Shown here one piece after another: positions 56,586 through 64,000 of a stretch of DNA of 64,000 nt; within the stretch, counting starts at the first letter, position 1, and each line of letters opens with the position of its first letter. Origin of the DNA: Pseudomonadota bacterium (GTDB lineage Bacteria; Pseudomonadota; Gammaproteobacteria; Burkholderiales; Burkholderiaceae_C); contig JAEZWW010000033.1 of NCBI GenBank assembly GCA_023442945.1, forward strand, positions 85,296-149,295. The letters run 5' to 3'. The notes below the pieces were generated by a model. That model ran no database searches. It had not been told where the DNA came from and was given only the letters and a program-made list of their open reading frames with translations. The position numbers and the translations under genes are program-made.

Positions 56586-57001
56586 CGCGCGCCCAGATTC
56601 TGCTGGCTCTTTCCGGGGTGGCCCTGGTCACGGGCTGCTCCTCGACCCCGCCTGAACCCCTGGTGCCGCCCGGTACCGCCCCGCGGGCGATCCCGGCGCA
56701 GGTGCAGGCGCCCCCCGGTTTGAGCGACCACGACTTTGACGCCTGGCTCGCCGCGCAGCGCACCCGCGTTGGCGATGCGCGCGCCGCCGCCCACAAACAG
56801 TACGCCGATGCCGAGTTCACCTGCTGGCGGCGCTTTGCCGTCAACGACTGCCTGAGCGGTGCGCGCAAGGTGCGCCGGTCGGCGTTGGACGGATTGCGCG
56901 CGGAAGAACTGGCGCTGAACCAGCAAGAACGCCAGCGCGACACCGCGGCGCGGCTCAAAGCGCTGGACGACAAGCAGCGCGCGGCCGAACCCAAGCCCTG
57001 A
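56582..57001 (+). CDS. Small lipoprotein, unknown function
   Basis: 139 residues with start overlapping the zapE stop. The signal MTRAQILLALSGVALVTGC ends in a lipobox (Cys19). The mature part has a Pro-rich stretch (EPLVPPGTAPRAIPAQVQAP), then a helical, Arg/Ala-rich tail with two more Cys (FTCWRRFAVNDCLSGARKVR). I do not recognise a named family. Its coupling to zapE suggests an envelope or division-linked role, but that is inference. Confidence 0.7.
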   Translation: MTRAQILLALSGVALVTGCSSTPPEPLVPPGTAPRAIPAQVQAPPGLSDHDFDAWLAAQRTRVGDARAAAHKQYADAEFTCWRRFAVNDCLSGARKVRRSALDGLRAEELALNQQERQRDTAARLKALDDKQRAAEPKP

Positions 57002-57082
57002 GTGGGCAGGTAGGTGAGGGAAGGGCTGACCGCCTCGGGCGTTCGTACTTAGCGGGGGCGCGTGGCCCCCAACCCCATCGGA

Positions 57083-57883
57083 TCAGCGCAGTGGCGCGAA
57101 GGCAGAGCCCACCGGCGGCTTGTTGGCCGCGAGCGGTTCCACCTTGACGATGGCCAGCGCCAGGTTGTCGCCGCCGCCCATGGCGCGTGAACGGGCCTTT
57201 TCCACCAGGAATTCGCTGGCTTCGCGCGGCGGCAGCGAGTTCAGGACAGAGCCCAGTTCGTCGTCGGTGAAGTAGTGCCACAGCCCGTCCGAGCAGGCCA
57301 GCAGCGAATCGCCGATCTGCAGCTGGGGGATGTAGTGCGATTCGATCTCGGGTTCGCCCTCGGTGCCCAGGCAGCCCAGCAGCACGTTGGACTTGGGGTG
57401 CACCATGGCTTCTTCGTCGGTCAGCTCGCCCTGGTCGACCAGCGCCTGCACATAGGACTGGTCCTTGGTGCGGCGCACCAGCGTGGCGCCGCGGAAGTGG
57501 TACAGGCGCGAATCGCCGGTGTGCACCCAGTGGCATTCACCACCGGGGTTGATCAGGAAAGCCGCCATGGTGCTGTGCGGCTCCTGCTCGGCGGCGATGG
57601 CGGTCAGCTTGATGACCAGGTGCGATTCCTGACCGATCTGGCGCAGCGCGGAGGTGCCGTCTTCGCTGTCGGGCGCGTAGCGCTCGAACAGCTGGCGCGA
57701 GGTCAGCAGCACCTGGTCCGACGCCTTGCGGCCGCCGGTGCGCCCGCCCATGCCGTCGGCCACTACGCCCATCACACAACCCGTCACGCGGGGGTGGGCA
57801 AACAGGCCCACCTGGTCCTGCTGGTATTCGCGGTCTCCCTTGTGGATGCCGGTGGCAGCGCTCAGTCGATATCCCTTGTCCAT
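57083..57883 (-). CDS. PP2C-family serine/threonine phosphatase
   Basis: 266 residues. Metal-binding Asp motifs of bacterial PP2C (Stp/PppA type) are seen as GDREYQQDQVG near residue 16, VVADGMGGRTGGRKASD near 41, VHTGDSRLYHFR near 119, ACSDGLWHYFTDDEL near 195 and GGGDNLALAIV near 238. No transmembrane segment or added sensor. It would remove phosphate from Ser/Thr of unknown targets. A partner kinase is not in the window; type VI secretion and FHA proteins are common partners elsewhere. Confidence 0.9.
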   Translation of the reverse strand: MDKGYRLSAATGIHKGDREYQQDQVGLFAHPRVTGCVMGVVADGMGGRTGGRKASDQVLLTSRQLFERYAPDSEDGTSALRQIGQESHLVIKLTAIAAEQEPHSTMAAFLINPGGECHWVHTGDSRLYHFRGATLVRRTKDQSYVQALVDQGELTDEEAMVHPKSNVLLGCLGTEGEPEIESHYIPQLQIGDSLLACSDGLWHYFTDDELGSVLNSLPPREASEFLVEKARSRAMGGGDNLALAIVKVEPLAANKPPVGSAFAPLR

Positions 57884-58087
57884 TTTTTATGTTGCCCGGT
57901 CAGGCGTGTGCGGCAAACCCCTATTATTGATGCAATGGTGAGGGTGCTGTTGCAAACCCTGCATCTTGATACGCATGCCGACGTTTATTGTCCTCACTTG
58001 TCCGCATTTGACCGCTTTTTACCCGGTCGACGGCGCGGCTAAAGCCCGAGGCGCTGCACCACGCGGCGCCACAACCGCCTCCCGCAG

Positions 58088-60124
58088 ATGACCGATCTGA
58101 CCCAAGCCGTCCAGGCCGCCTTTGCCCCGGGCGGCACGCTGGCCTGCACCGCCGCGGGCTTTCGCGAACGCGACGGCCAGACCCAGCTGGCCCTGGCGAT
58201 CGCCCACACGGTGGAGCAGGGCGGCGAACTGGTCGCCGAGGCCGCCACCGGTGTCGGCAAGACCTTTGCCTACCTGGTGCCGGCGCTGCTCTCGGGCGAA
58301 CGCGTGCTGCTGTCCACAGCGACCAAGGCGCTGCAGGACCAGCTGTTCTCGCGCGACTTGCCGCAGCTGGCCGCTGCCTTGGGCGTGCCCGTGCGCATGG
58401 CCTTGCTGAAAGGGCGTGGCAGCTACCTGTGCCGCCACCGGCTGGCCTTTGCCGAAAGCGCCCTGGGCTCGCACGAACTGGGGCTGCGCATGGCGCTGGG
58501 CAGGGTCGCGCATTGGGCGCAGGGCACGCGCACGGGCGATCTGGGTGAGATGCCGGGGCTGGACGAGTGCTCGCCGATCATCCCCTTGGTCACGTCCACA
58601 CGCGAGAACTGCCTGGGCGGCGAGTGTCCGCAGTTTCGCCAGTGCCACGTCAACCAGGCACGGCGCGAGGCCCTGACGGCCGACGTCGTCGTCATCAACC
58701 ACCACCTGTTCTTTGCCGACATGGCGGTGCGCGAATCCGGCATGGCCGAGCTGTTGCCGACCGTGCGCGTGGTGGTGTTTGACGAGGCGCACCAGCTGAA
58801 TGAAACCGGCGTGCAATTCCTCGGCCGGAACCTGGCGACGGGCCAATTGCTTGACTTCGCGCGCGACCTGCTGGCCGCCGGGGTGCAGCACGCACGCGGG
58901 CTGGCCGACTGGCTGGTGCTGGCCGGCGACGTGGAACGCGCCGCGCGCGATTTGCGCCTGGCAGCCGGGCCGCCCAAGTCGGCGCAGCGCCTGCGCTGGA
59001 CCGTGCGCGAGCCCGACGGCGTCGATCCCGCCGCGTGGGCACTGGCCATGGGCACGCTCGCGCAGGCGCTCGGCCGGGCCGGGCAAGCGCTGGGGCGCTT
59101 GGCCGAGGCCGCCCCCGACCTGGCGCGCCTGCACGAACGGGCGGTGGAATTGGGTGAGCGGGTGGCGCGTTTCGGCGCCCCGGCCGAATCTGGCTTCGTC
59201 CGCTGGCTGGACGTGGCCGCGGGCCTGCGGCTGATCGAATCGCCGCTGGACATCGCCGACACCGTGCAGACCAAGCTGCTGGCCCAGCCGGCCGAAGGCG
59301 GTCGGCCGCGCGCCTGGGTCTTCGTGTCCGCCACGCTGGGCGCAGACGAGCGCCTGAGCTGGTTCACCGGGCCCTGTGGCCTGCAGGACGCTGAGGTGCT
59401 GCAGATCGGTAGCCCCTTCGACTACGCGCGCCAGGCTGCGTTGTACGTGCCCGAAGGCATCGCCCGCCCGGCCGACGCGCGCCACAGCGGGGACGTGGCC
59501 GCGCTGACCGGCGACATCGCCGCGCGCCTGGGCGGCCGCACCCTGGTGCTGACCACGACCTTGCGTGCCCTGCGCGCCATTGGCGAACAGCTGGCCGCGC
59601 GCTTTGCCGAGCGGCGCGGGCTCGAGGTGCTGGTGCAGGGCGCGCTGCCCAAGCGCGCGTTGATGGAGCGCTTTCGCGCCGCGGCGGACGACCCGCTGGG
59701 GCGCGGTTGTGTGCTGGTTGGCTCGGCCTCGTTCTGGGAAGGCGTGGACATGCCGGGCGACGCGCTGCAGTGCGTGGTGATCGACAAACTGCCCTTTCCG
59801 CCGCCGGGCGACCCGCTGGTCGAGGCGCGCTGCCAGCAGCTGGAAGCCGAGGGCCGCAGCGCCTTCGCCGACTATTCGGTGCCCGCCGCGGCGGTCGCGC
59901 TGAAACAGGGCGCGGGCCGCCTGATCCGGCGCGAGACCGACGCCGGTCTGCTGGTGATCTGCGACACGCGCTTAGCGACCATGGGCTACGGCCGGCGCCT
60001 GCTGGCCGCGCTGCCGCCCATGCCGCGGCTGGCCGACCGCGGCGAATTGGCGCAACGGCTGGAGCGCCTGGCCGCGCGCAGCGCACCGCAGGCGGCGGCC
60101 ACCGCGGTCGATGATTTGAAGTGA
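58088..60124 (+). CDS. ATP-dependent DNA helicase of the YoaA/DinG (XPD-like) family
   Basis: 678 residues. Superfamily 2 helicase motifs: Walker A VAEAATGVGKTFAYLVPALL near residue 49, STATKALQDQLF, the DEAH box VVVFDEAHQLNETG near 228, FVSATLGADERLSWF and QGAGRLIRRETDAGLLVICD. Four Cys suited to a [4Fe-4S] cluster lie between (YLCRHR near 114 and CLGGECPQFRQC near 176-187). E. coli YoaA/DinG unwinds DNA and helps repair; the closer paralogue here is not resolved, so I give no symbol. Confidence 0.9.
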   Translation: MTDLTQAVQAAFAPGGTLACTAAGFRERDGQTQLALAIAHTVEQGGELVAEAATGVGKTFAYLVPALLSGERVLLSTATKALQDQLFSRDLPQLAAALGVPVRMALLKGRGSYLCRHRLAFAESALGSHELGLRMALGRVAHWAQGTRTGDLGEMPGLDECSPIIPLVTSTRENCLGGECPQFRQCHVNQARREALTADVVVINHHLFFADMAVRESGMAELLPTVRVVVFDEAHQLNETGVQFLGRNLATGQLLDFARDLLAAGVQHARGLADWLVLAGDVERAARDLRLAAGPPKSAQRLRWTVREPDGVDPAAWALAMGTLAQALGRAGQALGRLAEAAPDLARLHERAVELGERVARFGAPAESGFVRWLDVAAGLRLIESPLDIADTVQTKLLAQPAEGGRPRAWVFVSATLGADERLSWFTGPCGLQDAEVLQIGSPFDYARQAALYVPEGIARPADARHSGDVAALTGDIAARLGGRTLVLTTTLRALRAIGEQLAARFAERRGLEVLVQGALPKRALMERFRAAADDPLGRGCVLVGSASFWEGVDMPGDALQCVVIDKLPFPPPGDPLVEARCQQLEAEGRSAFADYSVPAAAVALKQGAGRLIRRETDAGLLVICDTRLATMGYGRRLLAALPPMPRLADRGELAQRLERLAARSAPQAAATAVDDLK

Positions 60125-60180
60125 AATCGGCCCCTGGCCCTAGAGCCGCTTGCGCGGGCAGCTATCGTTTTGGTTGCAAG
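60122..60180 (-). repeat. Dispersed hairpin repeat, copy 12
   Basis: Reverse orientation: GGCCCTAGAGCCGCTTGCGC then GGGCAGCTATCGTTTTGG. It begins at the stop of the helicase gene and lies between it and the converging glycolipid-binding gene. Confidence 0.85.
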
Positions 60181-60193
60181 TGCGACGGAACGA

Positions 60194-60688
60194 TCAAACG
60201 GGGAGCGCAACCCGCCTGAATGTCTCGGGGTAATCGAGTACGAGGCCGAAGGGGTCGATCTCAAGCTCGGCGGTGAAGGCCCGGAACAGGCCTTCGTACC
60301 GGTAACGTTGGTCGGGCACCAGGCAGGTGTAGCGCTGTTCGGCCCGCAGTGGCAGAAAGTCACCGTCTATCTGGTCCGGCAGCGGTACATACGCGGCCGC
60401 GATCTCGCGGCGCTCGTTCCGCGCGAGCTTCAGCCGCTGGATGGGCAGCATGTTGGTGGCCGGCGTGATGCCAATGTCGACGTCCATGCAGCCGCGCAGC
60501 GCCGGCAGGGGACGATTGGCGATGGCGTCGTGCCATTGCCCCTCGCCGTCCGATTCGACGTGCAGGCGCGGGCCGTCTACGTAATGAAGCCGGACCTCGC
60601 GTGTGCACAAGGCTGCGTCGGTTCGCACGAAATAGTGGCCGCCATACAGCCCCTGGCGCGTGCCGGCCACCGCGCCTTCCAGGCGCAT
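60194..60688 (-). CDS. Putative glycolipid-binding domain protein, N terminus unclear
   Basis: The frame from ATG 60688 gives 164 residues ending DPFGLVLDYPETFRRVALPV, with DVDIGITPATNMLPIQRL, RREIAAAYVPLPD and QRYTCLVPDQRYRYEG, all typical of the glycolipid-binding domain family (PF06475). The same frame stays open upstream and reads VARWQDWHGQGLEHCVYQRD, which looks like the missing start of the domain, but it has no ATG, GTG or TTG. A CTG at 60769, or an ATG at 60774 one frame off, are the options. A lost base or a rare start is therefore suspected. Confidence 0.6.
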   Translation of the reverse strand: MRLEGAVAGTRQGLYGGHYFVRTDAALCTREVRLHYVDGPRLHVESDGEGQWHDAIANRPLPALRGCMDVDIGITPATNMLPIQRLKLARNERREIAAAYVPLPDQIDGDFLPLRAEQRYTCLVPDQRYRYEGLFRAFTAELEIDPFGLVLDYPETFRRVALPV

Positions 60689-60789
60689 GCCGCCTTCGTC
60701 GCGCTGGTAGACGCAATGCTCGAGGCCTTGGCCATGCCAATCTTGCCAGCGCGCTACACCCCGTTTCAGGGCATGGAAAGAGTTCTCTT

Positions 60790-60842
60790 CAGATCAGGCT
60801 GCAGCCATTACGCAGCAAGCGCGGGCAGCTATGAATCAGAGA
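60790..60842 (-). repeat. Dispersed hairpin repeat, copy 13
   Basis: Reverse orientation: GGCTGCAGCCATTACGCAGC then AAGCGCGGGCAGCTAT. It fills the gap between bamD and the glycolipid-binding gene, both on the minus strand, and may belong to the leader of the latter. Confidence 0.78.
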
Positions 60843-60861
60843 GCGGGCGCGGACGCCATGC

Positions 60862-61665
60862 TTACCACAACTGCCACCAGGGCTTGGAATTGGCGCGGAA
60901 GCCCTTGGCCACGAACTCGCTGTTCGGGTAGTTCTTGTCCAGTACGCGTTTGGCGTCGTCGCGCAGCTCGGCCATGCCCAGCTTGTCGTAGCCCTGCACC
61001 AGGATGTACAGGGCCTCTTCCAGCGCCGGGGCGTCGCGGTAGTCGGTCAGCGCTTGCTGGGCGCGGCTGACGGCGGCCACGTAGGCGCCGCGCGAATAGT
61101 AGTAACGCGCCACGTGCACTTCGTACTGCGCCAGCGCGTTCACCGTGTAGCGCATGCGGGCGCGGGCGTCCGGGGCGTAGCGCGAATCAGGGAAGCGCGT
61201 GACCAGCTCGTTGAACGACTCGAACGCTTCCTTGGCGGCGCGCTGGTCGCGCTCGGACAGGTCCTGGCGCGACAGGAAGGAGAACAACCCCAACTCGTCG
61301 TTGAAGTTGATCACGCCCTTCATGTACAGCGCGTAGTCCACCGCGGGGCTGGACGGGTGCAGCTTCATGAAGCGGTCCAGCGTGGCGATGGCTTCGGCCT
61401 TCTGGCCGTCCTTGAACTGGGCGTAGGCCTTGTCCAGCTGCGCCTGCTGCGCCAGCGTGGTGCCGGCGGCGCGGCCTTCCAGCGATTCGTACAGCGGAAT
61501 CGCCTTGTCAAAGCTGCCGGAATTGAGTTCGTCCTTGGCCTCCGCGTGGATGCGGTTGGGGCTCCAGCCGGCGGTCTTGTCCACGGGCTTCGATGAACAG
61601 GCCGACAGCAGTGCGGCCAGCACCAGAACGCCCGTGCCAGCGGCCGATAATCGGTGTCGACGCAT
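60862..61665 (-). CDS. bamD: Outer-membrane assembly lipoprotein BamD
   Basis: Essential lipoprotein of the BAM complex that inserts beta-barrel proteins. The signal VLVLAALLSAC ends in a lipobox (Cys23). Five TPR-like repeats follow, among them KAIPLYESLEGRAAG, AEAIATLDRFMKLHPSS and HVARYYYSRGAYVAAVSRAQ, with the usual AVDYALYMKGVINF. Length is 267 residues. A TATAAT on the minus strand (61703-61698) is a probable -10, and AGAGGA precedes the ATG. It is divergent from rluD, the common arrangement in betaproteobacteria. Confidence 0.95.
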   Translation of the reverse strand: MRRHRLSAAGTGVLVLAALLSACSSKPVDKTAGWSPNRIHAEAKDELNSGSFDKAIPLYESLEGRAAGTTLAQQAQLDKAYAQFKDGQKAEAIATLDRFMKLHPSSPAVDYALYMKGVINFNDELGLFSFLSRQDLSERDQRAAKEAFESFNELVTRFPDSRYAPDARARMRYTVNALAQYEVHVARYYYSRGAYVAAVSRAQQALTDYRDAPALEEALYILVQGYDKLGMAELRDDAKRVLDKNYPNSEFVAKGFRANSKPWWQLW

Positions 61666-61679
61666 CAGCGGTAATCCTC

Positions 61680-62759
61680 TTGAATCAAGCTCCTGCCATT
61701 ATATCGGGCACCCCCCAGCCGGACCCGCACGCCGACCACGGCCCGGACGGCGACGACGAACCCGCCAGCGGCGAGGTCGAACGCCGCAGCTTCACCCTGG
61801 CTGCCACGCACCATGGCGAACGGCTGGACCGCGCCCTGGTCGCCCTGGTGCCGGAGTTTTCCCGCAGCTACCTCAGCCAGCTGATCGAGGACGGCGCCTT
61901 GACCGTGGGCGGCGCGCCGGTCACCAAGCCGGCGCGCAAGGTCAAGGCGGGCGAAGTGCTGACGCTGGAGCTGCGCCCCACGCCGATGAGCCAGGCCTTT
62001 GTGCCCCAGGACATCGCGCTGGACGTGGTGTATGAGGACGAGCATCTGGCCGTCATCCACAAGCCGGCCGGCATGGTGGTGCACCCGGCGGCGGGCAACT
62101 GGAGCGGCACGCTGTTGAACGCCTTGTTGGGGCGCGACCCCCGCGCCGCCCAGCTGCCGCGCGCCGGCATCGTGCACCGGCTGGACAAGGACACCAGCGG
62201 CCTGCTGGTGGTCGCGCGCTCGCGCCCCGCCATGGACGCGCTGGTCGCCGCCATCGCCGCGCGCGAGGTCCACCGCGAATACCTGGCGCTGGCGCACCAC
62301 GCCTGGGGCACGGCCGAGCGGCGCGAAGTCGACGCCGCCATCGGCCGCGACGCCCGCAACCGCTTGCGCATGGCCGTGGTCGACCCGCAGCGCCAGCCCG
62401 GCAAGCCGGCGCAGACGGCGTTCGAGCTGTTACAGAACGCCGAGGGCGGCTGCCTGCTGCGCTGCCTGCTGCGCACCGGGCGCACGCACCAGATCCGCGT
62501 GCACGCCGCCCACATCCACCACCCGCTGGTCGGCGACACGCTGTACGGCGGTGCGGCGGCCGCGGGCATGCAGCGCCAAGCCCTGCACGCGCGGCGCCTG
62601 GCGTTCACCCACCCAATCACCGGCCAGGCGCTGGATTTCCGGGCACCGCTGCCGGCCGACTTCCAAGCGGCGCTGGGCGAGTGGGGCCTTACAATCCCTG
62701 CAGACGACAGCGCGGCCCCCGGCACGGCGGATTCGCCGCCCGGCGCCCCGGCCCGCTGA
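61680..62759 (+). CDS. rluD: 23S rRNA pseudouridine synthase RluD
   Basis: Makes pseudouridines 1911, 1915 and 1917 in helix 69 of 23S rRNA. An S4 domain (about residues 25-85, GERLDRALVALVPEFSRSYL) precedes the RluA-type catalytic domain, with the Asp motif GIVHRLDKDTSGLLVVARSR near 160 and RTGRTHQIRVHAAHIHHPLV near 260. The start is unsure: TTG 61680 is the only usual start codon after bamD and it overlaps the bamD leader; there is no strong ribosome-binding site. RlmH in this window methylates one of the same residues. Confidence 0.9.
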   Translation: MNQAPAIISGTPQPDPHADHGPDGDDEPASGEVERRSFTLAATHHGERLDRALVALVPEFSRSYLSQLIEDGALTVGGAPVTKPARKVKAGEVLTLELRPTPMSQAFVPQDIALDVVYEDEHLAVIHKPAGMVVHPAAGNWSGTLLNALLGRDPRAAQLPRAGIVHRLDKDTSGLLVVARSRPAMDALVAAIAAREVHREYLALAHHAWGTAERREVDAAIGRDARNRLRMAVVDPQRQPGKPAQTAFELLQNAEGGCLLRCLLRTGRTHQIRVHAAHIHHPLVGDTLYGGAAAAGMQRQALHARRLAFTHPITGQALDFRAPLPADFQAALGEWGLTIPADDSAAPGTADSPPGAPAR

Positions 62760-62912
62760 CCGTGACCCAGCCATGTCGCCGCAGCCTGTTGCCTTGCCTG
62801 TGCTGCCCTTGTTATTGAGCGCCTTGTGCCACCCGGCGGCCCCCGCCAGGTTCTGGCCGTGCCGCTGGCGCGCCAGCAAGACGCCACCCGTTGCCCATTC
62901 GAGTACGCCACC

Positions 62913-63998
62913 GTGAATTCAACGGACGCCAAGCGCATTCTTGAAACCGCGCTGATCTGCGCCACCCAGCCGATGCCGGTACGCGACATGCGTGTGCTGT
63001 TCGCCGAGGAGGTGGGCGCCGACACGTTGAAATCGCTGCTGCAGGAGCTGCAGGACGACTGGACGCCGCGCGGGGTCGAACTGGTGCAGGTCGCCAGCGG
63101 CTGGCGTTTTCAAAGCCGGCCCGAGATGCGCGAGTACCTCGACCGCCTGCACCCCGAAAAACCGCCCAAGTACACCCGCGCGACGCTGGAAACACTGGCC
63201 ATCATTGCCTACCGCCAGCCCGTCACGCGCGGCGACATGGAAGACATCCGCGGCGTGACCATCAACTCGCTGTTGCTCAAACAGCTGGAAGACCGCGGCT
63301 GGGTCGAAGTCATCGGCCACCGCGAAACCGTCGGCCGCCCCGGCCTGTACGCCACCACGCGCCAGTTTCTGGACGATCTGGGTCTGGAGTCGCTCGACCA
63401 GCTGCCGATGCTGGAAGCGCCGACCGAGGAAGTCGCCAGCATGTTCGAGGCGCTGGCCGGTGGCGAGTTGGGCGAGGCCGCGCCGGCCGACGCCGCCGCA
63501 CCCGCCGAGGGGCAGGGCGCAGACGCCGCGCCCGCCGCGGACAGCGAGGCGCCCGCGCCCCAGCAGGACAGCGCCAACGGCTTGGCGCCAGCGCCGGACG
63601 CGGTGGTTGAGATGGCGCCGCCCGGTGAGGACGCTCAGGCCGACGCCACCGCACAGGCCGATCAGCGACCTGACGCCGCCGCTGGGTCGCCCGCACCCGC
63701 GCCCGAGGACCCAACCGCAGCCGACGCACACACGGATTCGTCGCCGGCCGAGCCGCACGGCGCGACGCTAGTCGAACCCGACGACGCAGCGCTGACCCCC
63801 GTCGCCGCCAATCCCACCACCGAGCCAGAGCTTGACGCCCCCGCCGATTCGCTGACGCACCCCGCGCCCGACGCGCCGCCAGCGCCAGCCCAAGAACACG
63901 CGCCTGCCGACCCCGCGGCGCAAGCGGATGCCGCCGCAGCACCTGCCGACCCGGACGCGCCCGACGCGCCCCCCACGAACGATTCGACCCCGTCATGA
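62913..63998 (+). CDS. scpB: Segregation and condensation protein ScpB with acidic tail
   Basis: Winged-helix partner of ScpA in the SMC condensin. The GTG at 62913 gives VNSTDAKRILETALICATQP; 153 bases without a clear gene separate it from rluD. Core motifs: RYTRATLETLAIIAYRQP-like YTRATLETLAIIAYRQPVTR, then GVTINSLLLKQLEDRGWVEV and GRPGLYATTRQFLDDLGL. From about residue 185 on, some 175 residues are almost only Ala, Pro, Asp, Glu and Thr, a disordered acidic tail that most ScpB proteins lack or have in short form. Confidence 0.93.
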   Translation: MNSTDAKRILETALICATQPMPVRDMRVLFAEEVGADTLKSLLQELQDDWTPRGVELVQVASGWRFQSRPEMREYLDRLHPEKPPKYTRATLETLAIIAYRQPVTRGDMEDIRGVTINSLLLKQLEDRGWVEVIGHRETVGRPGLYATTRQFLDDLGLESLDQLPMLEAPTEEVASMFEALAGGELGEAAPADAAAPAEGQGADAAPAADSEAPAPQQDSANGLAPAPDAVVEMAPPGEDAQADATAQADQRPDAAAGSPAPAPEDPTAADAHTDSSPAEPHGATLVEPDDAALTPVAANPTTEPELDAPADSLTHPAPDAPPAPAQEHAPADPAAQADAAAAPADPDAPDAPPTNDSTPS

Positions 63999-64000
63999 AC
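63995..64000 (+). CDS. Start codon of the next gene (cut by window end)
   Basis: ATG at 63995 overlaps the scpB stop (ATGA) and is followed by AAC. By usual gene order this would be a pseudouridine synthase such as rluB, but only two codons are visible. Confidence 0.3.

Overview
The window is a 64 kb piece of a high-GC chromosome from a betaproteobacterium, most likely Burkholderiales and probably Comamonadaceae. I infer this from the gene orders purD-hemF-nadD-rsfS-rlmH-maf-rng, tolB-pal-cpoB, rpsF-priB-rpsR-rplI-dnaB and iscRSU-A-hscBA-fdx, from two Bug/TctC binding proteins, and from a PHA granule protein. The genus cannot be read from the sequence. Coding density is high. No insertion sequence, integrase, phage gene or CRISPR array was seen.

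Layout. Bases 1-6787 hold the end of a lipoprotein gene, then purine, heme and NAD biosynthesis, ribosome maturation and silencing, Maf and RNase G. A reverse-strand MsbA-type exporter follows. Next come the Tol-Pal envelope genes (8.9-11.6 kb), a ribosomal protein/replication cluster (11.8-14.9 kb), an aromatic aminotransferase divergent from uvrB, a BON lipoprotein divergent from an M20 amidohydrolase, and an MHS-type transporter. Bases 22.4-28.4 kb are the complete ISC iron-sulfur operon, with two unexpected genes inside: a frameshifted cupin and a 78-residue Cys-rich protein. dnaQ and tRNA-Val(CAC) follow.

Accessory region, 29.4-46.3 kb. A reverse-strand operon encodes FabI-like reductase, a DUF3141 PHA-synthase-like protein, a hydratase-like/phosphotransacylase fusion and acetate kinase, with a divergent AraC regulator. 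A second reverse-strand operon of six genes encodes two CaiB/BaiF CoA transferases, two Bug binding proteins, a crotonase and an AtuA/DUF1446 protein, with a divergent LysR regulator. An unidentified structured RNA with an intrinsic terminator lies before an isochorismatase-family gene.

Central metabolism and envelope, 46.4-64 kb. A PHA granule protein, propionyl-CoA synthetase, and the 2-oxoglutarate dehydrogenase genes sucA-sucB-lpd (with a DUF2867 gene inserted) are followed by zapE, a lipoprotein, a PP2C phosphatase, a YoaA/DinG helicase, a glycolipid-binding-domain protein, bamD, rluD and scpB.

The most notable pattern is a dispersed repeat of about 50-70 bp, found here in 13 copies. 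Its core reads ATAGCTGCCYGCGCAGAT, followed by TCTAGGGC, and several copies can form hairpins. Three copies lie inside conserved genes (nadD, hscA, sucB) in the same orientation and the same reading frame. Others supply the stop codon of iscR, msbA or maf, or the leader of iscU and zapE. None is present between about 27.1 and 46.4 kb.
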